64,000 nt of DNA from Hygrocybe punicea (taxonomy: Eukaryota; Basidiomycota; Agaricomycetes; Agaricales; Hygrophoraceae). This document shows positions 1 to 11,346 of the stretch, one piece after another (the first letter of the stretch is position 1; every line of letters begins with the position of its first letter). Location: contig OY744463.1 in NCBI GenBank assembly GCA_963556145.1, forward strand, positions 4,340,001 to 4,404,000, read 5' to 3'. The notes under the pieces are model-generated. The model searched no databases, was not told where the DNA came from, and saw nothing but the letters and a program-made list of their open reading frames with translations. The translations under genes were made by a program, and so were the position numbers.

Positions 1-59
1 GCGGCTACTGCTACCAGGGCAAGGGATGCAGTAATGATCAGGAAGGCTTTGCAGAACAT
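1..59 (-). CDS. Secreted protein, N-terminus only (runs off the left edge)
   Basis: Reading leftwards from an ATG at 59, the minus strand encodes Met, a Lys-containing start (MFCKAF) and then an uninterrupted hydrophobic stretch ending in LVAVA. This is the shape of a cleavable signal peptide. Only about 19 residues lie in the window, so the mature protein is unseen. Hydrophobins and other small secreted proteins of mushrooms start this way, but nothing here separates those possibilities. Confidence 0.4.
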   Translation of the reverse strand, partial: MFCKAFLIITASLALVAVA

Positions 60-1010
60 GATTTGGACAGGGGGGATTGGTCTGAGCTCGGAGGGGAACT
101 GAAGCAAGAGAAGGGCAGGCCTAGGAGCATAGTGGGTTCATATATCATTCCCGTACGGTGCTAGTACAGGGTCTTGAAAGAGCCATATGGCACGGGGATG
201 CCTCGAGCTCAAGCGCCGAAACAGTCTCGACCGTCAAGTTAATATCGATTTGAGTCTTGTGCGAGCACACGAATCATCAATGGATAGATTGAAGCTGGAA
301 GCTCGAAGGATGACGACGATGGAGACGAGCTCGACGAATCAGAAATTAGAATGAGGTGCGGGCAATGTTGAGTAGCGCAGCGACAGCCATCGACTCGGAT
401 GTTGTCTGCACGATGATCATGTGCAGCAAAGTTGACGCCCACTAACAACCTAGACTGGGCGATGTACGGCACTTACCTCATCTCTCCGCAGCGTACTTAT
501 CCCCATTCCTGCTTTTTATTCAAAAAATGATCATGGGATGGACAGACCGGGTGATTAATGTCGTGGACCTTTCCCTCGCGGTAAAAAATGCGTGGTACGT
601 GATCTTGGTGGTTATCGCCAATTCAGATGTAGTAGGCAATAAACTGCAGTGCTTTCGGAAATTCATGCATTATTCATGTCCCAGGTGGAACCCGTCGAAA
701 GTCTATTGCGCCCGGTAGACTGCTCCAGGTTTGGCATCCCTAGACCTAGACACAGTTCCCATTGTACCCTGCATCATGGGTTATCGGCGTATCAGTGCCG
801 ACATGAAGGCTCCCAGGGTGGAAGACATCATTGACACACTTGGAATCCCAGTCCCAAACAACAAGATCTCTACTCAGTACTGAGAGGGTATTTATACTAC
901 AGCTAAAACTACTAGAATTTTCTGGTACTACATAGAATAAGTGTTGAGTCGGGATGACCAAGCGAACACACCGGAACGACGCGTCTGTGAAGCTTGACTA
1001 ACGTACAAAG
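60..1010. other. Intergenic, no gene recognised
   Basis: The stretch separates the divergent left-edge gene from DSS1. Short open frames exist on both strands, but none shows a domain, a signal peptide or a plausible splice extension. The part just upstream of 1011 presumably contains the DSS1 promoter; no clear TATA box is seen there. Confidence 0.5.
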
Positions 1011-1482
1011 ATGTCGTCAGCAACTCCGTCAACCTCTAAGCCTACAGACGAGAAAAAGACTCCCGAGCAAGCAAAGGATGAGGAGGACATTCAACCACAC
1101 CTGGGCGTGCTTGAAGAAGATGACGAGTTCGAGGAATTTGCAGTTGCCGGTGCGTCACCGTGCACTACACCTGTGGCTCAGTTCACCGAAACGCGACACT
1201 GACCGTACTGCGTCCTTTTTTTTTGCCGGGTAGACTGGGACGACTCGCAGACCGACCTAGCTCACCTCGGAGGCGCCACACCCGGCGCTGCGAAATCCGG
1301 AGGAGATAAGCTCTGGGAGGACAATTGGGATGACGATGACATCGAGGACGAGTTCAGTGTGCAGCTGAGGTGAGTGAGCTGGACTCTTCCTTGTTTCTCC
1401 GAGTGACCTGTGTGCTTTTCACGGTAGGAATGAACTGGCGAAGACTGGGAAGGGTCCTGTGGGGGATGCCATGGAGCATTAA
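1011..1482 (+). CDS. SEM1: 26S proteasome / TREX-2 subunit DSS1/SEM1
   Basis: Small acidic protein that stabilises the 19S proteasome lid and also acts in TREX-2 mRNA export and BRCA2-type complexes. Three exons join in frame: 1011-1149, 1234-1369 and 1428-1482, giving 109 residues. The family signature is visible: an acidic EEDDEFEEF block in exon 1, then the conserved WEDNWDDDD segment followed by IEDEFSVQLRNEL, which forms the C-terminal amphipathic helix. The protein is longer than yeast SEM1 (89 aa) because of a low-complexity N-terminus and a linker rich in Gly/Ala/Pro. Both introns (84 and 58 nt) have GT-AG ends. Identification is firm because the two acidic/aromatic motifs are diagnostic. 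Confidence 0.93.
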
Positions 1483-3293
1483 ACCCAACTTTGCAGAGTG
1501 CCGAAACGTCGCCCTTGCTCATGTACAGTCCACGGCGCACTGAACGTATACGAATCCGAAAAGTATTAGACAACGGTCTCAATCTCATCCCCATTCTATA
1601 TCATTGGTGCTCATAAGGAGAAAAACCGGTTAATCACTGCCATCCTGTTCACTTCTTCACAAAGACCCATCAAGACGTAACCGTTCCTCTCTAGGTCACG
1701 GAATTGGTTCGGTACGTGGAAAGCACACGAGGTAGGCAAGATAGAAACGGTAAAAGAAACAAGCAACCCACTTTGGCCCCCCTCCGCGAGGATGAAGATG
1801 CGCTCAGAACAGCAAGACCTGAAATGCCAGATTTACTCGTCCAAATCAGAGACTTGTTTAACTCCTACGATTTTCTAGTCCTCTGTAGACTGAGAATAAG
1901 ACATGTTCTTTAATCATCGGAGGGAAAGACTTCATAAGGAGAAGGTGAGGTGAGAAAATCTGCCGACAAGTCTTAAACATACCCAAGAAACCGTCAAAAC
2001 TTCTGTGAGCCCCTGATGAGCAGGTACGCAGCTATGGCGAACTTGCGACCCACTTTGTCGGAAGATAACCACACCCGGGCCAGCGCCAACGAAAGCAAAG
2101 CTAGTTAAAGTCTTTGAATCATCGCAATTCGCACACTATTGAGAGCGGATTTCCCATGAAACCGAACCAAAACTGTTCCTCGTACGAGGAAAAGAATTGT
2201 CCATCGATCTCGGTTTGAAATTGTCACATTACTGATGTTGACTGCAAGATGGTCACTGTCTGCGTGAGTACCGGTAAAGACGAGAGATCGGACGAACCAG
2301 TTCCGTTGGCATACCCTGAACCAAGGTCACCGTGTCGAAGAGACCTGAAATTGTGGATTCGTTATTTCCACAACTGAGTAGAATCGTGAGAGCAATGACA
2401 GACAAATGGTGAGATTCCACATTTCGAAACGATGACACGAGAACATGTCTAGAACACGATGATTGTTCTCGGAGACGGTTCTATGGCGACGGTGTGACGA
2501 TGCATTGATGCACAAAACCTTACAAGCTTGGGAAGTAACATACTTCTCCGCTTTGTCAACGGTTTGTAAAGTTGCGGTGAAGTTGAACAGACAGGCTTCA
2601 TACTTCTTCAGTTAATATCCGGGAAGGGCGTTGCAAATCATTGCGCTTACGAGTCAACTCAGTAAGAGGGGAACAGTTGTTGATATTGTATCATCACGGT
2701 CAGGATATATAGAATCTCGAACCAAAGCAGAACGACAGAAGAAACGCGTCGCTAGAAGAAAGGGTTGGTGAGCTTGGGCTTTCACGGAAATATAATCAAA
2801 AAAAAATCAGAAAGTCATTCATGTCAGTGATCCACGCGAGCCAGGCTCGTTACCGCAAATCAAGTCGACTAAGAGGTGCCAGTGGGTTGATAGTACAACA
2901 CTCGTCATTGAGGCAGAGCAGAACCGCCATAGCAAAAGTACTCACCTTGGTCCAGGATCATCCAGCAATGGTTGCAAACAAAAAACAAAAAACATTATTT
3001 AAATAAATTTGCGAGCGTACAAGCGCCGCTTGAAATCGCAGCGATCACGTGACTGAACACAGAATTTGGTATCGGATTCGGCTTGTTTGATATCGACGTT
3101 TCCCGTCTTTCGCCTCCCCACCGTCAAGGTTCGTGTCTGTGTTGTCGTCCACATGATGGGATTCTGTGCGAGGAAAGGCTGGAGTTTGCCAAACGGCAAA
3201 GAAAGTGGAACTGAATCCCTGCATTTGGGGATGGATTGCTGCAACTCGCTCTCGATGACGCTTGGCTGACTTTCACAGTATTAGTCCTCCAAG
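1483..3293. other. Intergenic, 1.8 kb without a supported gene
   Basis: No frame on either strand gives a recognisable domain or a chain of exons. The open frames are below 110 codons and the longest one overlaps DSS1 on the other strand. The last few hundred bases before 3294 should hold the RPS3 promoter. Confidence 0.5.
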
Positions 3294-4270
3294 ATGGCCA
3301 CCCAAATCAGCAAAAAGCGAAAATTCGTCGCCGACGGTGTATTCCGCGCAGAACTCAATGAATTCTTTACCCGTGAACTTGCAGAAGAGCAATACTCTGG
3401 CTGTGACGTTCGAGTGACTCATGCTCGCACCGAGGTAAATATTGGTCTGTGCGTATGATGACTCTATTCTTAAACTATTGCAACCACGATTGTAGATTAT
3501 CATCCGTGCTACGAAAACCCAAGAGGTCCTTGGCGAGAAGGGCCGCCGAATCCGTGAACTTACTGCCCTCGTCCAGAAACGTTTCAAGTTCCCGGAGAAC
3601 TCCCTAGAACTATACGCTGAGAAGGTTCAGTACCGTGGTCTTTCTGCCATTGCGCAGTGCGAGAGTTTGAAGAACAAACTTCTTGGTGGTCTTGCGGTCC
3701 GCAGGTACGTGTGTAATATTACCTGTGCGCAACGGTGTTTCTGAACGGATTGTTGTTGGCTTCATAATAGGGCATGCTATAGTGTACTCCGCTTTGTCAT
3801 GGAGTCAGGCGCCAAAGGTTGCGAAGTGGTTGTCTCTGGGAAACTCCGTGCTACCCGAGCCAAATCCATGAAGTTTACTGATGGTTTCATGATCCATTCC
3901 GGCCAACCAGCCCGTGATTTCGTTGATTACGCCGTCCGACATGTCCTACTTAGGCAGGGTGTTTTGGGAATCAAAGTTAAAATGTAAGTCCAGTCCCACT
4001 TCTCCAGCGGCAAGAATCGAGCCTCATCCTTGAAAAACCTCTTCAAGCATGAAAGGTTGGGACCCGGAGGGTCAGCTGGGACCACGCAAACCTCTTCCAG
4101 ATTCCGTCCAAATCGTCGAGCCACCAGTTGACAAGATTGTTTCTGAACCATCTTCGGAGCAGCGGGACCCTGTTGCCGTCCCGATGCCTGCCCCTCCAGC
4201 AGAGGATCCTGCAGCGTTCCAAGCTCAGGATGCTTACCAGGCGGACCATTTTGAGCAACCCGTGTTCTGA
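3294..4270 (+). CDS. RPS3: 40S ribosomal protein uS3 (RPS3)
   Basis: Component of the small ribosomal subunit at the mRNA entry channel. Four exons (3294-3434, 3496-3704, 3771-3983, 4048-4270) join without frame conflict to 261 residues. The start [17 protein letters not shown], the type II KH segment with [11 protein letters not shown], and the block [14 protein letters not shown] are characteristic of eukaryotic uS3. The Pro/Ala-rich, acidic tail after [10 protein letters not shown] is the variable eukaryotic extension and accounts for the length being slightly above yeast (240 aa). Introns are 60, 66 and 64 nt with GT-AG ends. The gene sits alone, in convergent arrangement with the membrane-protein gene to its right. 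Confidence 0.97.
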
Positions 4271-4618
4271 ACGTCGAATGTTTTCCTTATCGGTACTTCA
4301 GCCAATGTGGTCGACGCTTATAGTGATCGGACCCTTTGTCTTTCTTTTTACTTGTCAAGTAAATCATCGATGAATTCCTAGAGCCTGTTGAGCTGAAGAT
4401 CAAATTACATTGTGTAGTTAGCGATACAAATTGTCTATGGTTAAAGTCCAGGGGGTTTGCCAGGGATAAATTGTGACCATGATCCCCAACATGATTGTTA
4501 CTTGGAAGCCGAGACATTGAGCTTCGCGAGTGAGATGATGACAGGAACGGCGTAAAAGGCGTATGCGACCCACACCACTGTAAGGAGGACAGTCAATCCA
4601 CAGTGGTACAACACAAGA

Positions 4619-5422
4619 TTAATAAGACGCACTAGTGAACCCACTGCCTGTATCCGCAACAAGATGTGATGCTTGCGCTCCTTGAGACTGGATATTTGAG
4701 TTGAAATCGCTCACAGCCTTGCCGAACCACATTCGTAATACGAGGAACGATGTGATGCCTGCAAATAAATCAGAGGGCAATACGCTACCAGGAAAATGAG
4801 TCTCACCAATAAAGAATCCAAGGAAACCCATCCATGCAGAAATTCGTTGAGGTATTGGTTTATCCAACATTGCCAACAACTTTGCACCCATTTTGTGGCG
4901 GAAGGATATCATGGTGAATGTCAGGAAGAAGATGAAGGACAGGGAGAGGCCGATGGCTACGAAAACAGGCATGCCTTTTGTAGGGGCCGACAAAGTCAAA
5001 ATGGAGGTGTTCTTGGGTAGTACGGAAAGATCTGTGTTTTGAATGAGATGGGAAAGACATGCCTACAAATAAAAGATAGGGTCGAACCATAAATGGGAGC
5101 CGCGGACGGGGAAGTGCATTTGATAAGGGCAGCGTTTTGAGGTCGTGAGCAAGAACCTTGCAATGGACGGGAGTGAGCAAAAAAAAAAGGTTTTTGACGT
5201 GTGAAATGTACCAAGAATACCGAGAAAGACACTCGGACCGTCAACATTTTGAGAGGAACCCGGCTGAGTGAGGGAAAGGGACGGTGTAACCGTGAGGAGT
5301 GCGACTCGGTCATGAAGCAGAAGTGTGGGTGCAAGGAATGCAAAGAGGGAAAGGAGGATAGCTGCCACGGAGAGAAGTTGTGAAAGGTAGAGAGTAACAG
5401 CTTTAGATAGACCAGCAATCAT
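4619..5422 (-). CDS. SUR7/PalI-like four-TM plasma membrane protein
   Basis: Four exons on the minus strand (5422-5212, 5156-5088, 5031-4807, 4758-4619) give 214 residues. An N-terminal membrane helix (LLSVAAILLSLFAFL) is followed by an extracellular loop with the Gly-Ser-Cys motif typical of the family (VFLGILGSC) and a second cysteine, then the segment YDLSVLPKNTS. After this come three more hydrophobic helices and a short Gly/Ser-rich cytosolic tail. SUR7/PalI proteins act in eisosome or pH-sensing membrane domains; which branch this belongs to cannot be told from sequence alone. The second intron needs the weak donor GTTCGA. The alternative donor further downstream would give an intron of only 35 nt and lose the YDLSVLP motif. 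Confidence 0.75.
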
Positions 5423-5719
5423 CGTTGTCGTCGTTTGTGGTTGATCAAGTGAATGAAATGAGGACGGAGCACGGCTTGCGGCTATGGAAGAAAAGACAGG
5501 GAGAATGAAGGCGAGAAGAGAGGAATACCGTATATATATAGCCGGCGACGACCAGCATTTCGAGAACAATAGTCGGAACGAGAAGAACACGTCGACGACA
5601 TCAGCGAGCAACCTTGTTGGCGTTGAACAATGACCAATCGCCATTATTACATAATATCAATTTGAATATCAAACACATTATTTTCCCGATTTGGCAATCA
5701 CTGGCATCGACCGCACAGA
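5423..5719. promoter_or_regulatory. Divergent promoter between the SUR7/PalI-like gene and MPP10
   Basis: 297 bp separates the two start codons. A TATATATATA run at 5531-5540 is about 110 bp upstream of the minus-strand ATG and about 180 bp upstream of the MPP10 ATG. It fits a TATA element for the minus-strand gene better, though start sites are unknown. Confidence 0.45.
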
Positions 5720-8018
5720 ATGGAGGACACAGAGGCAATTCAACTCCCCCCAGAGCTGGAACGCCTGGCAAACCTGATCGAGGATGTACCAGAAACACTT
5801 GCATCTGGAAACAAAGAAATCCATGCAGCTGCGCTCTCCGCTGCCAAGTTCGTCTTTGACCTCGGCAAGTTTTTCACTCCCCTACTTCGTCTTTTCCGTG
5901 CAGCTGACTCCATAGTGCATAGCGTTACAGTCAGAACACCAGTCTCGGCCTCACATTGTGGACTTGTTATCATCTCTCAGTCCTTTAAAGGCTCCCCAAA
6001 CCAGATCCCAAACTCGGGCAAATGGAAAGCGCAAGCGAAGCCCAACCCCACCCCCACCTCCACTAGAGTTCACATTCGGGGATACCCCCCTCACATCGCT
6101 ATTTATTGATGGCATGGAACAAGGGCAAATATGGGAGCAGTTAGACCTCAGAGCAAAGAATGTCTGCAAGATTCTAGAATATGCCCTTCAAGGAGGGCCA
6201 GAGGACGAGGATGAGGACGAGGATGAAGATGAAGATGAAGATGAACCAGAAGGAAAAAAATTCCGGAAAGCTTTGAAGGCTCTGGAAAACGAGGAAGGGT
6301 CCCTTGAAGACATGGAAGACGAAGTTGACATTGGGATAGACGAGGAAGATTTCATCGACTACGATAGCGAAGAACATGATGAGGACTATGAGGACGCAGA
6401 AGGTGACACGGGGGACGATGTGGACTTTGGAGAAGCCGTTACCGGACTGCGAGATTCTCCATCAGAAAATGACGAGGACGAGGACGACGATGCAGACGTA
6501 GAGGGCGGCGGAGGTCGGTCTCAACCATCTTTGTCGCTAACTTGGGGGCTGAATTTTCTCTTTGAGCGCAGAAGCTTTTTATAAAGACTTTTTTGAGCCT
6601 CCATCATCCCCTTCCAGACGCAAGACTCAGGACCCAGTATCTCCAATGAAGACAGGCAAGGTGCGATTTCACGAGGAGGTGAGAGTTAAAAGAATTAAAG
6701 CAAACGGAAGAAATCTCCCAATCTTCACGAAAGCCAATTTGCGTAAACTCTATGGAGAAGGAGACAAAGGCCAGTTGGATGAAGTTACTCCTGGCGAGGA
6801 CGACAATTTGTCTGGAAACGCCGGTCTCATGGATAAAATTGAAAATTCATCCGAGGATGGCGACGCATCCGACGGCGACGCATCCGATGGCGACGCATCC
6901 GATGGCGACGCATCTGACAGTGATGCGTCTGACAATGATGCGTCTGACAATGACACAGAAAAGTACGACTTATTTGATAATGACGATGAACGTGAAGTCG
7001 GTATGGGGTTTCCGTTTGACCTTGTGGTGGCAGTCCCTACTTACATCAGCTCCAGGAGATCTCTCCACCCATGAGAAGCGTATGGTAGCTCTACGTGAAG
7101 AAATATCTCGCCTAGAAGCTGAAAATGTTGGTAAGAAGGATTGGGTGTTGATGGGAGAGGCCAGTTCTCGCTCTCGACCACAGAATTCCCTTTTGGAAGA
7201 GGACCTGGAATTCGACCGAGTCATGAAGGTAGTCCCTATAATCACTGAGGAGAACGTTCAAGCTCTGGAAGAGCAGATCAAGACACGAATACTTGAAGGT
7301 CGTTTTGACGACGTCATTCGCAAGCGACCGATAGACGACAAACCTTTTCTACCGTCCCGATTCCTCGAATTGAAAGACACAAAGTCTACCCAGTCTCTCG
7401 CTCAGATTTACGAAGCAGATTATGTCGCTGCCCAGACTGGCACTGTCGCGGGTGAAGATCGCGATGGACGGCTCAAAAAAGAGCACGATGAACTAAAACA
7501 ACATTGGGAAACTATTTGTACCAAGCTAGACGCTTTGTGTAACGCACACTTTGTGCCAAAACAGGTGCGACAAGTTATCGTTGACATTATGAAAAATCGT
7601 CTGTTTAGTCTAAATATTTTCTACACCGCAGCCCAACGCCACGATCTCAACTATTTCGAATGTGCCATCAGTGTCTCTCGAATCAGCACTCCCCACGGCC
7701 AAGTCTGCGTCGACGTTGCTGGCCCCGGAGGAAATTTTCTCCGCAAGCCCATCAGACCTTCGTGCACGGAGCGAACTGACACCTACGGAGAAACGAGCAT
7801 TGCGGCATAAGGAACGAAAACACAAGAAGAGGAACCGCGATATGCTTGACAAGAGTGTCGACAAGTACGCAAAAATGAAGGGCATCCGAGGCGTGAAGAA
7901 ACAGAAGGAGGAAGCCTTGAAAAGTGTCGTGAAGAGCGGAAAGGGTGTGACCGTGTTGGGGAAAAAGAAAGATTTGGCGAAGGGAGGGCGCAAAGCGTTG
8001 CGAAGTACACAGTCTTGA
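5720..8018 (+). CDS. MPP10: U3 snoRNP protein MPP10
   Basis: Subunit of the small-subunit processome that, with IMP3 and IMP4, acts in 18S rRNA maturation in the nucleolus. Diagnostic segments in order: EQGQIWEQLDLR near the N-terminus; long Asp/Glu tracts; YKDFFEPP; a block with RPQNSLLEEDLEFDR and ITEENVQALEEQI; LAQIYEADY; and LLAPEEIF followed by a Lys/Arg-rich nucleolar tail. Exons 2 to 5 are well fixed (ending 6513; 6572-7000; 7056-7564; 7632-8018). The exon 1/2 junction is not: exon 1 ends around 5847-5868 and exon 2 begins at 5931 or 5981, with a GC donor (GCAAGT at 5865) as one option. An in-frame Ser-Asp-Gly-Asp-Ala repeat lies at 6856-6955. SEC9 starts only 74 bp after the stop. Confidence 0.93.
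6856..6955 (+). repeat. In-frame 15-bp tandem repeat in MPP10
   Basis: About seven copies of a 15-nt unit (GATGGCGACGCATCC and variants) encode a run of Asp-Gly-Asp-Ala-Ser, grading into Asp-Asn-Asp-Ala-Ser. The first three or four copies are nearly identical and the later ones diverged. This is the pattern of recent unit duplication inside an acidic, presumably disordered segment. Confidence 0.85.
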
Positions 8019-8092
8019 GGCTGTACTAAATTGGTCACGTGTCCCTGCGGACCTATATATTACGATCTGCGCCATCTTTTCGTGTCGTTATT

Positions 8093-9171
8093 ATGCCGCT
8101 CCTCAAGCGAAACCACTACGCAATACCACCAGTCACTCAGAGCAGCAATTCTGCTCCTGAGGGCCCCCCTGGCGATCCGCGTGACAAAGTCTACAGAAAC
8201 GCTGCCATCGGCGATATCTACTCACGCAGCGGTGGTCAAGTCAACAACGATCGCAATGAACTCTTCGCCGGGTATGAACCGAGTAAATCTGGCTCTGGAA
8301 GGTTCTTTGATGGTCCCCAGCCGGGAAGAGAACCACCTCCCGGAGAGGAGAATGACGAGGACGTCGAAGGGATCAAGACTCAGACCAGGTTCATGAAGCA
8401 GGAAAGCGTTCAATCCTCTCGAAATGCTCTTCGTTTGGCTCGAGAGGCAGAGGAGACTGCCAGAGGCACTTTGCTCAGGCTTGGAGATCAGTCAGGTTCG
8501 TCGAGTATCTTTTTCTTTCTTTCGTTTTGCTGATGACTGTTCAAATCAGAGAAACTGGCGGACACAGAACGCCACCTTTCCGTTGCAAAGGGCCATTCTG
8601 CGCGCGCAGAAGACCAGACGAACGAACTCAAACAGCTCAACCGGTCTATCTTCCGTCCAGTCATCACTTTCAACAAAGATGCGAAACGTGCTGCCCAGGA
8701 AGCGAAAGTACAGGCTCGCTTTGAGCAAGAACGAGAGGAGCGAGAAAGAGGCATGATGGATATCAGAGAGACTCAGAATAGGCTTGGGCGTGCGGGGCGC
8801 GCTGACGACGGCGACGATAACAGCGACGAGGGCATTCGGCGGGGGAAGACCACTTACGAGCTCGGTGTCAAGAAGGAGCAGAGGAAACGTTTCCAATTTG
8901 AGGCAACAGCCTCGGACGACGAAATCGAGGACGAGCTGGACGATAATTTAGATGGGATTTCTCACGCAACGAAAACTCTCAAGTCTCTCGGATTAGCCAT
9001 GGGTCAGGAGCTTGATGAACAGAATACGCGAATCCGCAGGATCGAAGATCAGGCTAGCGCTTTGGACAGTCACATCTTCAAGAACACAGAGAGGGTACGT
9101 ATCCCAGCACCGTTTCTATTGGCCTCTTATGTCTAACCACACTCAATCTGCAGCTCAAAAAGATTAAATAA
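8093..9171 (+). CDS. SEC9: SNAP-25/SEC9-type t-SNARE
   Basis: Plasma-membrane Qb+Qc SNARE that pairs with syntaxin and synaptobrevin to fuse secretory vesicles. Three exons (8093-8495, 8550-9094, 9154-9171) give 321 residues. Two SNARE-type coiled coils are visible: the first around SVQSSRNALRLAREAEETA, the second around LDGISHATKTLKSLGLAMGQELDEQ, ending IFKNTERLKKIK. There is no transmembrane segment, as expected for the SNAP-25 class. The linker is highly charged and lacks the cysteine cluster of animal SNAP-25. The last exon is only 18 nt and adds the final five residues. Yeast SEC9 is about twice as long because of an N-terminal extension missing here. Confidence 0.9.
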
Positions 9172-9867
9172 TGGATGATCCAATTCGAACGTGTTGGAAT
9201 GCAACAAGGGTACCAGTGTAATGCACAGGTGGATTTCTTTCGGATGTCTAAATTTTGGTTCTTGTGGGGACACATTTCTTTGATAACACAGCTTGCAATT
9301 ATTGTTGTAAGTCGTTCTCGTATCATTGCTCAGTAAGTTGTACTTCAACAGTGTGCCCAACAGCCTGAGTGCTGCCATAATACGGGTGCGCGCAACTTGC
9401 GTGATCACATTATCCCGAGTTCGTCGTAGTGCGATCAAGAGTCCGGTGGACGAGACGTCAAAAACATTTACCTGTGGTGCGAGGCGATGAATGTCGAAGG
9501 TTCGTGGGTGATAGCTCCTAAGTCGATCGCAGCTGTTGAAGTGCTCAGCGCTCAGCGCTCAGGAGTGAGTCATAAAGCAGGTTAATGCTCAACCAGCTGA
9601 ACATGAATGTTGAATAAAGGAAAAATGGCTGTCTACCCGTAGTACCCAAGATTCCGAGTCACCTGCCGAGAGCGGTTCACATGCTGGACATTCAACAGGT
9701 GAGCGTCACCAGGTAGTAGAGTGGAATGTCAACTTGTTCCTGGATGGTCTATGGTAAAGCCCAGCCCAATAATAAACGCGATCACGCCCAAGTCATGTGA
9801 CCATGAGCCTCAAAAAAACTTCCGTTACTCAATCACTTATTCTCTCCTTAACGACGTGTCCCGTACA
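9172..9867. other. Intergenic, no gene seen
   Basis: Separates SEC9 from the SRA-domain gene. A short direct duplication, GCTCAGCGCTCAGCGCTCAGGAG, lies near 9543. No coding potential that can be linked to a family. Confidence 0.5.
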
Positions 9868-11346
9868 ATGTCTGATTACGAGCAAGAAAGGGCAGCGAAT
9901 ATCGCCAGAAACAAGGCTCGGTTGCTTGAGTTGGGGCTTTATGGGGTCCAGTTCGGGCCAATCGCAAAGCCTACGCCCGCCAAAATCACGACGAAAAAAA
10001 GGAAAGCGATAACCGATTTGCCCTATGATTCGCCGGTCAAAGTCCCGCGCAAGATCTCAACAGAGGAGTTGCATTTGGGAACGCGTCGCAGTCAACGAAA
10101 TATTGGCAAGACCGTGGACTACATGGCAGAACAATACCGTGGTTTGCCCCCTCCGGCTCGTGTTACAACCCGCCTCAAGGGCAACATGAGTGTTGGACCG
10201 CTCGGGAGAGAGAGCGGCAAAAGAATGCACGACCCGTTAGTGCACTCTCTTGTTTATTCTTCTCTTCTGATATTTCTCCCAGGAAAACATATGGCTCAAT
10301 TCCGGGAATCGCCGTGGGAACATGGTGGGAGACCAGGTTTGACACAGTTCGTTGAATGCCGCGATCACTATCATTAATTGTGTATTGTAGGGAAGGTTGC
10401 AGCATAGATGCTGTTCATGCGTACGTTGTCGGGTGCTCAATGAAGCTATCAATTGACGCTCCACCAGACCATGGGTTGCAGGGATCTCTCCAGGGCCAAA
10501 AGGGGCTTATTCTATTGCTCTATCAGGAGGATATGACGATGACGTTGATGAGGGTTACGGCTTGTGAGTTATATACGCTCACAGTTCAAAGATTCATTAA
10601 CTCACTTGTTGACAGCACTTATACGGGATCAGGTGGGTTTTATCCTGGATTTGGTGGTTACCTGTCAACCCACTACTTTATCATAGGTGGGCGAGACTTG
10701 AAAGGAACCAAGGCTGCGCCCAAAAATGTACTTCCATTCTCTGATTCGAAGTTTTCAGATTGATTCTGACACATAATTTGGAAGCTCCGAACAGCTCCCC
10801 AAAGCTGCGATCAAACCTTTGAGCATAACTTTAATGCAGCACTTAAGGTCAGGATGTCACTATCTCTATTGACCCCCGCTCATCTTTACTATTTTCAATA
10901 CACAGAGGTCCTTCGAGACCAAAAAACCGGTTCGGGTGATTAGAGGTTACAAATTAGATTCTAGGTTTGCCCCCAGCCAAGGGTCAGTCAATATCGTTGT
11001 CCCGAAGGACGTAGCTCATCAGTTTCCTGTCAGATATCGATATGATGGCCTTTATACTGTGGAAGAGGTGTGTTCAAGAACAACCTTGCGGCAAATCTGA
11101 TTACGCTGACGCTGTGTCGAGGCTTTTATAGAAAAGGGCTTAAATCTCAAGGGTTACTTGGTTTGCAAATTCGTTTTCAAAGTACGATCTTCCGATCTCC
11201 GTCAGGTCTCTCTGACACGAAAACTGCAGCGTATACCAGATCAACCAGCATTACCTGACAGAGAGGCAGATACTCAAGAGGGGTTCCAGGGAGAAGATGA
11301 GGGTGCACAGAGTATTGAACAAGAAAGCGACGTCGACAATGACTAA
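9868..11346 (+). CDS. SRA-YDG domain protein (methylated-DNA reader type)
   Basis: Eleven exons join in frame to 318 residues: 9868-10235, 10283-10336, 10391-10420, 10468-10563, 10616-10632, 10687-10727, 10785-10847, 10906-10982, 11034-11067, 11122-11181, 11230-11346. The SRA fold is recognisable from YGSIPGIAVGTWWETR, HAPWVAGISPGP, ALSGGYDDDVD, FTYTGSGGRDLKG and YRYDGLYTVEE. In UHRF1 and plant SUVH proteins this domain flips out and binds 5-methylcytosine. There is no RING, PHD or SET domain, so it is a stand-alone reader of the kind common in Agaricomycetes. The N-terminus is basic with a possible nuclear signal (KKRKA); the C-terminus is acidic. Exon 5 is only 17 nt. Exon 10 uses an acceptor at CGAG because the nearer TATAG would bring a stop. 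Confidence 0.9.

Noticed and set aside
5063..5644. 193-codon minus-strand frame upstream of and through exon 1 of the SUR7/PalI-like gene
   Set aside because: It begins upstream in the promoter and runs through the first intron and exon 2 in the wrong frame. The spliced four-exon model gives the family motifs.
6856..6955. CRISPR-like spaced repeats
   Set aside because: The 15-bp units are contiguous, in frame within MPP10 and without spacers; the organism is a eukaryote.
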